The notes beneath the pieces were generated by a model. It was not told the DNA's origin. It did no database searches and saw only the letters and a list, made by a program, of their open reading frames with translations. A program made the position numbers and the translations under genes. From Nocardia cyriacigeorgica GUH-2 (GTDB taxonomy: Bacteria > Actinomycetota > Actinomycetes > Mycobacteriales > Mycobacteriaceae): DNA of 64,000 bases. Of the stretch, positions 52,159 through 63,625 are shown piece by piece. The number at the start of each line of letters is the position of its first letter. The stretch's first letter is position 1. The DNA is taken from the NCBI RefSeq assembly GCF_000284035.1, contig NC_016887.1, positions 1,798,001 to 1,862,000 of the forward strand. Reading direction: 5' to 3'.

Positions 52159-53130
52159 GTGGCGATCGAACTGAGGTCGGACGGCCCTTCGCGAGATCGA
52201 ACGCACCGGTGGTGGCGGGTGATCCTCGTGGGGCTGGCCGCGCTGCTTCTCGGCGGCACCGGGCAGGCCGGGGTGTCCTCGGCGCAGAACCCGGAAGCGG
52301 TGCAGCAGATCGCAGCTCCGCCCAGCTACACCGGGACCGTGGACAACAGTGCCGATTGCCGGCGGGAGTACCGGACGCGGGGCTTCGAACCGGCGGACGG
52401 GCGGCGTCATCCGTTGTTCCTGTACTTCGTCGGCACCAACTTCGGCAAGGACCCCGAAGCCGACATCCGGGACAACATTCCCGCCGCGAACGCCGTGACC
52501 GAGGCGATGGCGCGCCGCGGCTTCGTCGCGCTCATGGTCGACTACGACAACACCGTGCTCGCCCTGCTCAGCGACCACCGCAACCAGACCCGCTGCCTGT
52601 TCGCCCCGCACGAACCGCGCAGCCTGCTGAGGGTGGCCTGCGCGCTGGAGACCGTCGACTGCGATCTCGGAATCGCGACATGGGGGCACAGCCAGGGCGG
52701 TGCCGTCGCCCACCTGGCCCCCAATCACGACCCGCGGGTCCGCGCGGTGTGGACCACCGGCTACGGCGGCGACATGCCCTCGGTGCTGCCGGTCAACCGC
52801 CTGCGGGTGCTGGCCGGTGAGAACGAGAACAACGGCAAACCCGAGGTCCTGAACAAGGCCGCCGGTTTCACCCCGCAGGAGTGCCCCGACGATGGCCGCA
52901 GCCAGTGCCTGCGCGCCGACGGCAGCGGCTGGATCATCGTCCGCAAGGCCGACGTCCAGACCACCGCCGACCACTGCTGGTTCTACCGCTTCACCTGCAG
53001 CTCCGCCGAAACCTTCCTCGAACCGAGCTGGACCGATCGTGGATCGACCAAGGCGTACGCGATCGAACCGAATGCCGAGTGGGTGGCGAAGGTCGTGCGT
53101 TCGCCGGAGTCGGCACCGATGCCAAGGTAA
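52159..53130 (+). CDS. Secreted alpha/beta-hydrolase-fold protein
   Basis: This 323-residue exported protein has an N-terminal membrane or signal segment (WWRVILVGLAALLLGGTGQAGVSSA) and a serine-hydrolase-like elbow GHSQGG in a context (ATWGHSQGGAVAHLAPNHDP) typical of alpha/beta hydrolases. Several cysteine pairs (CLFAPH/ACALE/DCD; CPDDGRSQC; CWFYRFTC) suggest disulphides. GTG start at 52159: TACGCT (52147-52152) lies 6 bp upstream, so the message may be leaderless. Its last 38 bp and 10 bp beyond the stop are repeated just downstream. Confidence 0.85.
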   Translation: MAIELRSDGPSRDRTHRWWRVILVGLAALLLGGTGQAGVSSAQNPEAVQQIAAPPSYTGTVDNSADCRREYRTRGFEPADGRRHPLFLYFVGTNFGKDPEADIRDNIPAANAVTEAMARRGFVALMVDYDNTVLALLSDHRNQTRCLFAPHEPRSLLRVACALETVDCDLGIATWGHSQGGAVAHLAPNHDPRVRAVWTTGYGGDMPSVLPVNRLRVLAGENENNGKPEVLNKAAGFTPQECPDDGRSQCLRADGSGWIIVRKADVQTTADHCWFYRFTCSSAETFLEPSWTDRGSTKAYAIEPNAEWVAKVVRSPESAPMPR

Positions 53131-53195
53131 GCATTCGGCGCTTCCTGTCGTGCGTTCGCCGGCGCCGGGACCGACGCCCAGGTAAGCACTCGGCG
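53093..53195 (+). repeat. Tandem duplication of gene end (48-bp units)
   Basis: Two 48-bp units (53093-53140 and 53148-53195) share 42 of 48 bases and are separated by 7 bp. The first contains the last 38 bp of the hydrolase gene, including its TAA; the second is the same segment copied after the stop. Confidence 0.85.
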
Positions 53196-53216
53196 AGTGG
53201 AGCTGCCCGGTGGCGC

Positions 53217-53657
53217 TCAGTCGGCGATGATGCCGGCGAACGTGCGCCAGCGGCGTTGACGGTGCCGGAACAGGAACGTGACGAACTGGCGCAGCCCGAG
53301 CGCGCGCCAACCGTCTTCGATCTCGATCTCGTCGGTGTAGCGGCAGCGGTTGTCGCCGAGCGGGGTGAAGGTGAGCCGGTGATTCCAGACCCGCACTAGG
53401 CCCCCGTGTTCGTTGGTGTAGATCTCGGTCGGCTCGAGCCGCACCACCGTCATGTGGTGTTTCCACGCCGGGATCACCCCGAACATCCACATCCGCGCCG
53501 TCCCCGACGCCCCCGCTTCGAGCCGCTCCGGCAGATCCAGCCCCGTCATCCGAATGATCGGCGCGAGAACGTATTCGAACATCTCCGGTTTCTGCGCGAG
53601 CCGCCAGGCCGCCTCGGCGGAGATGGGCAGTTCGGTGCTCACCGCTACCTTGCTCAT
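53217..53657 (-). CDS. SRPBCC-family protein
   Basis: This 146-residue START/Bet v 1-like protein begins MSKVAVSTELPISAEAAWRLAQKPEMFEYVLAPIIRM and contains FGVIPAWKHHMTVVRLEPTEIYTNEHGG, then TFTPLGDNRCRYTDEIEIEDG, a common hydrophobic-ligand-binding pocket layout. ATG at 53657 with AAAGGA upstream; the frame is open to 53702 but that part is unlike the family. Ligand unknown. Monocistronic. Confidence 0.88.
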   Translation of the reverse strand: MSKVAVSTELPISAEAAWRLAQKPEMFEYVLAPIIRMTGLDLPERLEAGASGTARMWMFGVIPAWKHHMTVVRLEPTEIYTNEHGGLVRVWNHRLTFTPLGDNRCRYTDEIEIEDGWRALGLRQFVTFLFRHRQRRWRTFAGIIAD

Positions 53658-53805
53658 GCTGCCATCCTTTCCGCAATCCCCTTCCGGTGCAATGACTTCC
53701 ACACGCCGGTTCGGCCCGGCAGCACGACCGGCTCACGATCGATCACGGCTCGCCGGCTACTTGCAAGGGGCATCAGGGTTTTCAGTCGCTGAAGCTGCTG
53801 CACGC

Positions 53806-54198
53806 TCAGATCTTGATGACACGGACGCCTGAACCGCAGAGTGTCTGGAGGTCATCCGGATCCGAGGTCAGAATGGTAGCCGGAGCAGGCGCGGTGAGCG
53901 CGGTGGCTGCCACGATCGCGTCCAAGGCGTACTTGTGGCCGTGTAAGCCGGCGGCGGCGAGAAGCTTGCTCGCACGGCGGGCGATCACTTCGTCCGGCGG
54001 CACCACGTTGACTCGGGAAACGGCGTAATCGAAACGTGCCTGGTTGGTTTTCGGGTGTCGCGCCTCGACGAGGGTTACCGAACTGATGATGACGCGGAAG
54101 TCCTCGGCTTCTGCGGCTGTCAGCCACTCGGTCAGCTCGGGCGTACGAAGTATGAGCTTGGACAAGCCTTCACAGTCGAGGACGAGAGTGCCGCTCAC
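53806..54198 (-). CDS. vapC: VapC-type PIN-domain toxin
   Basis: This 130-residue PIN-domain ribonuclease has the acidic residues in LVLDCEG (Asp near 8), LVEARHP (Glu near 46), LDAIVAATAL and TSDPDDL near the C-terminus. VapC toxins cut RNA, often tRNA or rRNA. The GTG start overlaps the antitoxin gene by 4 nt (GTGA), the standard antitoxin-toxin arrangement. It is transcribed towards the SRPBCC gene. Confidence 0.92.
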   Translation of the reverse strand: MSGTLVLDCEGLSKLILRTPELTEWLTAAEAEDFRVIISSVTLVEARHPKTNQARFDYAVSRVNVVPPDEVIARRASKLLAAAGLHGHKYALDAIVAATALTAPAPATILTSDPDDLQTLCGSGVRVIKI

Positions 54199-54470
54199 GC
54201 GGCATCTTCGGAATCGGCAGATGGGTTGCGCAGGAGTGCGCGTTTGGCTTCGACCGCTGTGCTGTCGACTGGTCCGTGTGATGCCTCGGCGTCTTCGATG
54301 AGTTCGCGCAACCGGTCCCGTTCCAATTGGCGCTGGATCAGTGCTTCGACGTAACCGGACATGCCCCGCTTACCCGTGCGGGCCTTGAGGGCCGCAATGG
54401 TGCCCTCGTGCAGGGAGACGGAGACGGGACGGACCGGGCCTTCGCCGGGAGCCGGAACGGTCATGTCCAC
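54195..54470 (-). CDS. vapB: VapB-type antitoxin
   Basis: This 91-residue antitoxin has a ribbon-helix-helix-like N-terminus (PVSVSLHEGTIAALKARTGKRGMSGYVEALIQRQLERDRL) and an acidic C-terminus that would wrap the toxin. It is translationally coupled to vapC. GTG at 54470 is used; ATG at 54464 is equally possible. A perfect inverted repeat (54474-54492) covers the promoter area. Confidence 0.88.
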   Translation of the reverse strand: MDMTVPAPGEGPVRPVSVSLHEGTIAALKARTGKRGMSGYVEALIQRQLERDRLRELIEDAEASHGPVDSTAVEAKRALLRNPSADSEDAA

Positions 54471-54473
54471 ATC

Positions 54474-54492
54474 TTAACAAAAAGATTGTTAA
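54474..54492. promoter_or_regulatory. vapBC operator palindrome
   Basis: TTAACAA (54474-54480) and TTGTTAA (54486-54492) are perfect 7-bp arms with a 5-bp spacer, directly upstream of vapB. An A/T-rich site like this stands out against the GC-rich background. Autoregulation by the VapBC complex is likely. Confidence 0.8.
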
Positions 54493-54500
54493 ACAAGTTG

Positions 54501-54572
54501 TGGGCGCAGACGGGTTCGAACCGCCGACCGCTGGTGTGTAAAACCAGAGCTCTACCGCTGAGCTATACGCCC
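54501..54572 (-). tRNA. tRNA-Val (anticodon TAC)
   Basis: Reading the minus strand: acceptor GGGCGTA/TGCGCCC, D-arm GCTCAGCGGTAGAGC, anticodon stem CTGGT/ACCAG with loop TTTACAC (anticodon TAC), T-arm GGCGG-TTCGAAC-CCGTC, discriminator A. The CCA is not encoded. It lies 8 bp from the vapBC operator. Confidence 0.96.
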
Positions 54573-54606
54573 GGGCGCTGCCGGCGATCAAACCGGCGGC
54601 GACGGG

Positions 54607-55071
54607 TTATGAATCTAGCGCGGCGAGCGCTTTCTCCCAAGCTGCCTGGTCACGGGGCTCGCCGGGGGCGTTCATTTCCGCGAAACGGATGTAGCCGTCC
54701 TTGTCGACGACGAAGGTGCCGCGGTTGGGGTAGCCGGATTTCTCGTTGAACACGCCGTAGGTTTGGGCGACGGCGCCGTGCGGCCAGAAATCGGACAGCA
54801 GGGGGAAGGTGTAGCCCTGTTCGGCGGCCCAGATCTTGTGGGTGGGCGGCGGGCCGACGGAGATCGCGATGATCTCGGCGTCGTCGTTTTGGAACTTGGG
54901 CAGCTCGTCGCGCACCTTGCACAGCTCGCCCTGGCAGATGCCGGTGAACGCCAGCGGGAAGAAGACCACGAGCACGTTCTTCTTGCCCCGGAAGTCCGAC
55001 AGGCTGACTTCCTGGTTGTTCTGATCCTTCAGCGTGAAGTCCGGCGCGAGGGTGCCTACCTCGAGTGGCAT
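54607..55071 (-). CDS. ahpE: 1-Cys-type peroxiredoxin AhpE
   Basis: This 154-residue peroxiredoxin has the peroxidatic cysteine at residue 46 in FFPLAFTGICQGE and a nearby Cys51; C-terminal NEKSGYPNRGTFVVDKDGYI is typical. It reduces peroxides and peroxynitrite with thiol donors such as mycoredoxin. Same position relative to DUF3052 and aceE genes as Rv2238c in M. tuberculosis. ATG at 55071; a longer frame to 55131 is not family-like. Confidence 0.95.
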   Translation of the reverse strand: MPLEVGTLAPDFTLKDQNNQEVSLSDFRGKKNVLVVFFPLAFTGICQGELCKVRDELPKFQNDDAEIIAISVGPPPTHKIWAAEQGYTFPLLSDFWPHGAVAQTYGVFNEKSGYPNRGTFVVDKDGYIRFAEMNAPGEPRDQAAWEKALAALDS

Positions 55072-55149
55072 CGCTGATCCTCCATCATGTCGGGCCCGGC
55101 CGGGCGGCGCGTACACATCGCCCGGCCGCAACCTTAGGTGAAACGCCGG

Positions 55150-55572
55150 TCAGCGCTGTTTGGAGGGGGCCTTCGGCTGGACAAGGCGGCTGCCCGCCCA
55201 ATCGCCGAGGCTGATCGCCGAGGTCTGGGTCAGTCCCGCGGTGGGGGCTGCCTCGGCGATCTCGCTGGGATCGACATGTCCGGGCTGGCCGGTCTTGGGG
55301 GTGAGCACCCAGATGAAACCGTCGTCGGCGAGCGGTCCGATCGCCTCCATCAGCTCGTCGACCAGGTCGCCGTCACCGTCGCGCCACCACAGCAGCACGA
55401 CGTCGATGACCTCGTCGGAATCCTCGTCCAGCAGTTCCGTTCCGATGGTTTCCTCGACGTCGGCCCGAAGGTCGTCGTTGGTGTCCTCGTCCCAGCCCAG
55501 CTCCTGGACGACCAAGCCGTGGGTGATGCCAAGCTTCTGAGCGAAATTCTGCGCGTCCGCCGCGGCGACCAC
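55150..55572 (-). CDS. DUF3052 protein (Rv2239c-like)
   Basis: This 140-residue protein has the pattern of the DUF3052 family (AQKLGITHGLVVQELGWDEDTNDDLRADVEETIG, VIDVVLLWWRDGDGDLVDELMEAIGPLADDGFIWVLTPK). GTG start with GAGGAGGACACCACC upstream. Position matches Rv2239c. Function not established; the acidic surface is notable. Confidence 0.93.
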   Translation of the reverse strand: MVAAADAQNFAQKLGITHGLVVQELGWDEDTNDDLRADVEETIGTELLDEDSDEVIDVVLLWWRDGDGDLVDELMEAIGPLADDGFIWVLTPKTGQPGHVDPSEIAEAAPTAGLTQTSAISLGDWAGSRLVQPKAPSKQR

Positions 55573-55689
55573 GGTGGTGTCCTCCTCAATATGCCGACTA
55601 CAGGTAGGTGCAAGCGAACATGGTTATCGGCCGCAACGCAAGCCGATCCGATGAATTGGCCATCGGATGTCGCGGGAATTCGAGCTCGA

Positions 55690-56247
55690 TCAGCGTGCCG
55701 AGCAGTCGTCGCGTACCGCGTTGCGCGCGTCGTTGACGCGGCGGCTGGCGTCGTTGAGCGGGCCCACCGGCGCGGTGTAGTGCATACCCCTGGTGGCCTG
55801 CGCCAACGCCCGTGCCGCGTTGACGTACTCGGTGAGCTTGGTCTTCAGGTCCGCAGGCAGGTCGTCCTTGGCCGCGTTGACGCCGGCCTCGACCTTGTTG
55901 GCGGCATCTTCCAGGGTGTTCGCGGCGGTATCGCGTTTGGCGTCGTAATCGGGGGCGTTCGAGTCGTGCGCGTCGACGAACTCGTTGTACTTACTGACCC
56001 CGACACCGGTGATGACGGGGAACTGCCCGCAGTTGTCGGCGATGGCCTTGGCCTGCGCCGCGGCCTTGCGTGAGGAGGTCGCCGCCGCCGAGGACGACGC
56101 CGCGTAGGTTTTGTAGGCCGACAGGTCGGCGGCATTGGGCGCGGCGGTGCCGTCCACGCTGTTCGAGCAGCCCGCGATCGTCGCTCCCGCGATCAGCGCT
56201 GCGGCCGCGCACACCAGCCCGACCCCGCGTGGGTCCAGCAGTTTCAT
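55690..56247 (-). CDS. Small lipoprotein (Rv2240c-like)
   Basis: This 185-residue protein has a lipoprotein signal (GLVCAAAALIAGATIAGC, lipobox IAGC, cysteine about residue 27) and a mature helical Ala-rich part with coiled-coil features and two further cysteines (NCGQFPVITG near the N-terminus and DDCSAR at the end), probably disulphide-bonded. ATG at 56247 with GGGGAGG upstream. Position matches Rv2240c. Function unknown. Confidence 0.88.
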   Translation of the reverse strand: MKLLDPRGVGLVCAAAALIAGATIAGCSNSVDGTAAPNAADLSAYKTYAASSSAAATSSRKAAAQAKAIADNCGQFPVITGVGVSKYNEFVDAHDSNAPDYDAKRDTAANTLEDAANKVEAGVNAAKDDLPADLKTKLTEYVNAARALAQATRGMHYTAPVGPLNDASRRVNDARNAVRDDCSAR

Positions 56248-56505
56248 CGTCCTCCCCGCTCTCATTTCTCGTGTCCGATCGATATCCGGGCAGCCCCCGA
56301 ACACCGGTCCACACCGGAAACTGCCGAGTAACCCGTCGAGGAGAAACCGTACTGGATTTGTGGCTGACATGATGACCTGGGACGCATCCTCGGCAAGGAT
56401 GGAGGGTGCGCCCGGACTTTCGTAAACGGGTGGTCCGCCCACCAGAGTGGCCGCCCGGGGAAACAGACGCCATCAGCTTGTCCGCCCCATGTACGAGGAG
56501 CAGAT

Positions 56506-59421
<2,916 letters not shown>

Positions 59422-59435
59422 CGCACCATTAGAGG

Positions 59436-60767
59436 GTGGATCGAAAACCGCCGCGGCCGCGCCGGATCTCCGACGGCTCCTCCGAGCACGAGGTGTATCT
59501 GCCGACCGGCGCGCTCTCACCGAACCGGCAGACCCGCGACCCGCTCCCGGACACGCTGCTCAAACGCGTGAAGCAGTTCTCGGGGCGACTGTCCACCGAG
59601 GCCGTCGGGTCGATGCAGGACAGGTTGCCGTTCTTCGCCGATCTGGACGCCGCGCAACGCGCCGGCGTCCAGATGCTGGTGCAGACCGCGGTGGTGAACT
59701 TCCTGGAGTGGTTGCAGGATCCCGACAGCGATATCCGGTTCAGCCTGGACGCCTTCCAGGTGATTCCGCAGGATCTGGCGCGGCGGCTGACGCTGCGCCA
59801 GACCGTGGACATGGTCCGGGTGGCCATGGAGTTCTTCGAACAGTGGCTGCCCGCGCTGGCGCGCAACGACCGGCAGCTGGTGGCGCTCACCGAGGCGGTG
59901 CTGCGATACGGGCGTGAGCTCGGGTTCGCGGCCGCCTCGGTGTATGCCAGCGCGGCCGAATCCCGGGGCGCCTGGGATACCCGGCTCGAGGCGCTGGTCG
60001 TCGACGCCGTGGTGCGCGGGGATACCGGCCCGGACATGCTCTCCCGGGCCGCCACCCTCAACTGGGACGCCACCGCGCCGGCCACCGTGCTGGTCGGCAC
60101 CCCGCCCAGGGATCAGGGCGTCTCGGTGGTCGGCGGGGTGCACACCATCGCCGCCCGGCACGGACGTGCGGCGCTGGCGGTGGTGCAGGGCTCGCGGCTG
60201 GTGATGGTGGTCAGCGGCCATCTCGACGAGACCGCCCAGGTGTCGTCGTTTCTGTCGGACCTGCTCAACGAGGTGTTCTCGGACGGCCCGGTGGTGATCG
60301 GCCCGACCACCCGCACCCTGGGCGCCGCGCACGCCAGCGCGGTCGAGGCACTGGCCGGTATGGAAGCGGTGATCGGGTGGCGGGGCGCCCCGCGACCGGT
60401 GCATGCGTCGGAATTGCTGCCCGAACGAGCCCTGCTGGGGGACCGAGCTGCGATCGAGGCGCTGAACGAGTATCTTGTCCTTCCGTTGGCCGCGGCGGGA
60501 TCGGCGCTGGCGGACACTCTCGATGCCTATCTGGATTGTGGTGGCGCGGTCGAGACGTGTGCCCGTCAGCTGTACGTCCATCCAAATACCGTTCGCTACC
60601 GCCTCAAACGAATCGGTGAGATCACCGGGCGCGATCCGCTCAATCCGCGGGATGCGTACGTGCTCCGGATTGCCGCCACAGTAGGTCGTTTGACACGAAC
60701 TCGTAACGAATCGTCAACACCAGCACCTGAGGCCACTTACGTCTCGACCGATGGAGATGGGTTGTAA
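59436..60767 (+). CDS. mabR: PucR/CdaR-type transcriptional activator MabR
   Basis: This 443-residue regulator has a C-terminal PucR-type helix-turn-helix (CARQLYVHPNTVRYRLKRIGEITGRD, about residues 376-401). It is the counterpart of Rv2242 (MabR) and Streptomyces FasR, both of which lie directly upstream of fabD and control the FAS-II operon. GTG start 14 bp after aceE. The downstream inverted repeat with TTTTGT/ACAAAA arms is its probable operator. The signal may be an acyl-CoA; this was proposed for its relatives. Confidence 0.93.
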   Translation: MDRKPPRPRRISDGSSEHEVYLPTGALSPNRQTRDPLPDTLLKRVKQFSGRLSTEAVGSMQDRLPFFADLDAAQRAGVQMLVQTAVVNFLEWLQDPDSDIRFSLDAFQVIPQDLARRLTLRQTVDMVRVAMEFFEQWLPALARNDRQLVALTEAVLRYGRELGFAAASVYASAAESRGAWDTRLEALVVDAVVRGDTGPDMLSRAATLNWDATAPATVLVGTPPRDQGVSVVGGVHTIAARHGRAALAVVQGSRLVMVVSGHLDETAQVSSFLSDLLNEVFSDGPVVIGPTTRTLGAAHASAVEALAGMEAVIGWRGAPRPVHASELLPERALLGDRAAIEALNEYLVLPLAAAGSALADTLDAYLDCGGAVETCARQLYVHPNTVRYRLKRIGEITGRDPLNPRDAYVLRIAATVGRLTRTRNESSTPAPEATYVSTDGDGL

Positions 60768-60806
60768 CGCCGGCAGCGGCTGTGTCGATCGGGACGAGCC
60801 ACGTGG

Positions 60807-60831
60807 CGTTTTGTGGAGTTCACACAAAACG
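60807..60831. promoter_or_regulatory. MabR-type inverted repeat before fabD
   Basis: CGTTTTGTG (60807-60815) and CACAAAACG (60823-60831) are perfect 9-bp arms with a 7-bp spacer, 64 bp upstream of the fabD start. The TTTTGT/ACAAAA arms resemble the MabR binding motif described upstream of mycobacterial fasII. Confidence 0.8.
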
Positions 60832-60895
60832 GGTCGGCAAGCTTCATTCGCGTCGACATCTCCCGAGAGCCGTCTCACAGTGTTCTCTTAGAGAT

Positions 60896-61810
60896 GTGAT
60901 CGCGTTGTTCGCCCCTGGACAGGGCTCCCAGACACCCGGCATGCTCGCGCCTTGGCTCGACCTCCCCGGCGCGCATGACCGTCTCGCGCTGTGGTCGAAG
61001 GCCTCCGGTCTGGACCTGGTTCGTCTCGGCACCACCGCGACGGCCGAAGAGATCACCGACACCGCGGTGACCCAGCCGCTGGTCGTCGCCGCCGCGCTAC
61101 TCGCTTTCGCCGAAATCGACACCGATTCGCTGCCGGCCGATACCATCGTCGCCGGACACTCGGTCGGCGAACTCGCCGCCGCCGCCGTCGCCGGAGTCAT
61201 CTCCGCCGACGACGCGGTCACCCTGGCCGCCATCCGCGGTGCGGAAATGGCCAAGGCGTGCGCGCTCGAACCGACCGGAATGTCCGCCGTGCTCGGTGGC
61301 GACGAAGCCGCCGTGCTCGAACGGCTCGCGGAACTCGACCTCGTCCCGGCCAACCGCAACGCGGTGGGCCAGATCGTAGCCGCGGGCGCTCTGGACGCTC
61401 TCGCCGAGCTCGCCGCGAACCCGCCGGAAAAGGCCCGGGTCCGCGCGCTGCCCGTCGCGGGCGCGTTCCACACCGCGTACATGGCTCCGGCCCAGGACGC
61501 GGTCACCGCAGCTGTGGCAAAGATCGCGCCGAACGAGCCGACCCGGACCCTGCTGTCGAACTTCGACGGCAAGCCGGTCGCCTCGGGCCAGGATGCGGTC
61601 GATAAGCTCGCCGCGCAGGTCACCCGGCCCGTCCGGTGGGACCTGTGCACCGAAACGGTCCGGCAGGCCAGCGTTTCGGCGGTGGTGGAATTGCCGCCGG
61701 CGGGCACTCTCGTCGGAATTGCGAAACGGGAACTGAAGGGCACGCCGAATCTCGCCCTGAAGACCCCCGCCGACCTCCCCACCTTGGCCGAGCTCACCAG
61801 CTCCGGCTAG
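60896..61810 (+). CDS. fabD: Malonyl-CoA:ACP transacylase
   Basis: This 304-residue FabD transfers malonyl from CoA to AcpM, giving the FAS-II extender. It begins VIALFAPGQGSQTPGML, with active-site Ser89 in AGHSVGE. Arg and His motifs follow (MAKACA..., VAGAFHTAYM). GTG at 60896 gives the family N-terminus; the frame is open upstream to 60782, but that covers the operator region. First gene of the FAS-II operon, followed by acpM after 126 bp. Confidence 0.96.
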   Translation: MIALFAPGQGSQTPGMLAPWLDLPGAHDRLALWSKASGLDLVRLGTTATAEEITDTAVTQPLVVAAALLAFAEIDTDSLPADTIVAGHSVGELAAAAVAGVISADDAVTLAAIRGAEMAKACALEPTGMSAVLGGDEAAVLERLAELDLVPANRNAVGQIVAAGALDALAELAANPPEKARVRALPVAGAFHTAYMAPAQDAVTAAVAKIAPNEPTRTLLSNFDGKPVASGQDAVDKLAAQVTRPVRWDLCTETVRQASVSAVVELPPAGTLVGIAKRELKGTPNLALKTPADLPTLAELTSSG

Positions 61811-61936
61811 CTTTCCACCCGCGGTCGTGCTTCGACGTTGAAGCCCGGTCGTGACCGAGTTGGCGTAACTTTCCGCCCGCTCGATCCGAAGAAAAACAGT
61901 GAAGCCCTACACAGTAACAAGAAGGGAGCCACCAAA

Positions 61937-62239
61937 GTGGCCGCTCTGACCCAGGAACAAATCGTCGAGGAACTCGGCAAGATCATCGAAGAGGTGACCG
62001 GTATCGAGCCCTCCGAGGTGACGATCGAGAAGTCCTTCGTCGATGACCTGGACATCGACTCGCTGTCCATGGTCGAGATCGCAGTGCAGACCGAGGACAA
62101 GTACGGCGTGAAGATCCCGGACGAGGATCTGGCCAGCCTGAAGACGGTCGGCGACGCCGTCTCCTACATCCAGAAGCTCGAGGCGGAGAACGCTGACGCC
62201 GCCGCGGAGCTCAAGGCCAAGTTCGACAACGCCGAGTAG
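61937..62239 (+). CDS. acpM: Meromycolate extension acyl carrier protein
   Basis: This 100-residue acyl carrier protein has the phosphopantetheine attachment Ser42 in DIDSLSMVE. Core sequence [54 protein letters not shown] is nearly the same as mycobacterial AcpM. The C-terminal extension ([21 protein letters not shown]) is shorter than the 115-residue mycobacterial version. GTG start with GAAGGGAG upstream. kasA follows 10 bp later. Confidence 0.97.
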   Translation: MAALTQEQIVEELGKIIEEVTGIEPSEVTIEKSFVDDLDIDSLSMVEIAVQTEDKYGVKIPDEDLASLKTVGDAVSYIQKLEAENADAAAELKAKFDNAE

Positions 62240-62249
62240 GGCCGACACC

Positions 62250-63500
62250 GTGACCACTCCTTCCACCTTGAACGGGAACTTCCCCAACGTCGTCGTTACG
62301 AGCCTGGCGGCGACCACGTCGATCGCGGGCGACGTCGATGCGACGTGGAAGGGACTCCTCAACGGCGAGAGCGGCATCGACGTTCTCGAGGATTCCTTCG
62401 TCGAGGAATACGACCTTCCGGTCCGCATCGGCGGTCACCTGAAGGTTTCGCCGGACACCCTGCTCAGCCGGGTCGAGATCCGGCGCATGGCCTACGTCGA
62501 GCGGCTCGCGACCGTGCTCGGTCGCGAGGTCTGGCGCAACGCGGGCAGCCCCGAGGTCGATCCCGACCGGCTGGGTGTGGCCATCGGCACCGGGATCGGT
62601 GGCGGTGACGCGCTCATCGATTCGGTGGACAAGCTGAAGAACGGTGGCTATCGCAAGATCTCGCCGCTGGCTGTTCAGATGGTCATGCCGAACGGCCCGT
62701 CGGCCGTCGTCGGTCTCGAGCTGAAGGCCAGGGCGGGAGTGGTCACTCCGGTCTCGGCGTGCTCGTCGGGTTCGGAAGCCATCGCCAACGCGTGGCGGAT
62801 GATCGCCATGGGCGATGCCGACATCGTCGTCACCGGTGGTGTCGAGGGCTACATCGACTCGGTGCCGATCGCCGCGTTCTCCATGATGCGTGCGATGAGC
62901 ACCCGCAACGACGATCCGAAGGGCGCCTCGCGTCCCTTCGACAAGGATCGCGACGGGTTCGTCTTCGGTGAGGCCGGTGCGCTCATGGTCATCGAGACCG
63001 AAGAGCACGCCAAGGCGCGTGGGGCCACCATCCACGCTCGCCTGCTCGGCGCGGGCATCACCTCCGACGGCTTCCACCTGGTCGCGCCCGACCCCGAGGG
63101 CACCGGCGCCGCGCGCGCCATGACCAGGGCGATGCAGACCGCGGGTCTGTCCGCCAAGGACATCACCCACATCAACGCCCACGCGACTGCCACCCCGATC
63201 GGTGACACCGCGGAGGCGAAGGCCATCAACAAGGCCGTGGGCAACCACGCCTCGGTGTATGCGCCGAAATCAGCACTGGGTCACTCGATCGGCGCCGTCG
63301 GTGCCCTCGAGTCCGTGCTCACCGTACTCAGCATCCGGGACGGCATCGTCCCGCCGACGCTGAACCTGGAGAACCAGGATCCCGAGATCGACCTCGACGT
63401 GGTGAAGGGCGAAGCCCGCCGCCAGGAGATCGAGTACGCGATCAACAACTCCTTCGGTTTCGGTGGGCACAATGTCGCGCTCGCCTTCGGCCGGGCCTGA
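62250..63500 (+). CDS. kasA: 3-oxoacyl-ACP synthase KasA
   Basis: This 416-residue beta-ketoacyl-ACP synthase elongates acyl-AcpM in mycolate (FAS-II) synthesis. The catalytic residues fall at Cys171 (VSACSSG), His311 ([11 protein letters not shown]) and His345 (LGHSIGAVG), the same numbers as in M. tuberculosis KasA. GTG start. In mycobacteria kasB follows; here the next gene is accD6, so this is the only KAS I/II gene in the operon and may do all elongation. Confidence 0.96.
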   Translation: MTTPSTLNGNFPNVVVTSLAATTSIAGDVDATWKGLLNGESGIDVLEDSFVEEYDLPVRIGGHLKVSPDTLLSRVEIRRMAYVERLATVLGREVWRNAGSPEVDPDRLGVAIGTGIGGGDALIDSVDKLKNGGYRKISPLAVQMVMPNGPSAVVGLELKARAGVVTPVSACSSGSEAIANAWRMIAMGDADIVVTGGVEGYIDSVPIAAFSMMRAMSTRNDDPKGASRPFDKDRDGFVFGEAGALMVIETEEHAKARGATIHARLLGAGITSDGFHLVAPDPEGTGAARAMTRAMQTAGLSAKDITHINAHATATPIGDTAEAKAINKAVGNHASVYAPKSALGHSIGAVGALESVLTVLSIRDGIVPPTLNLENQDPEIDLDVVKGEARRQEIEYAINNSFGFGGHNVALAFGRA

Positions 63501-63528
63501 CCCAGACCCGTCCGACTGCTCGAACGAA

Positions 63529-63571
63529 CCCGGTGGGGGTTGGCCAACTGAATGGCTCGACCCCCGCCGGG
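63529..63571 (+). terminator. Hairpin between kasA and accD6
   Basis: CCCGGTGGGGGT (63529-63540) and ACCCCCGCCGGG (63560-63571) form a 12-bp stem with one G-T pair and a 19-nt loop. It lies in the 125-bp gap where kasB would sit in mycobacteria. It could be a partial terminator or processing site. Confidence 0.5.
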
Positions 63572-63625
63572 CCCTCGACATCCGCAGCTGCGATCGCGGC
63601 CGCCAATCATTGAGGAGAGAACGCG

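Noticed and set aside
50506..53736. Very long open frame on the minus strand (over 1000 codons)
   Set aside because: It is opposite well-supported genes (GT87 and secreted hydrolase), has arginine/glycine/alanine-rich low-complexity translation and no family motif. In high-GC DNA such frames are expected.
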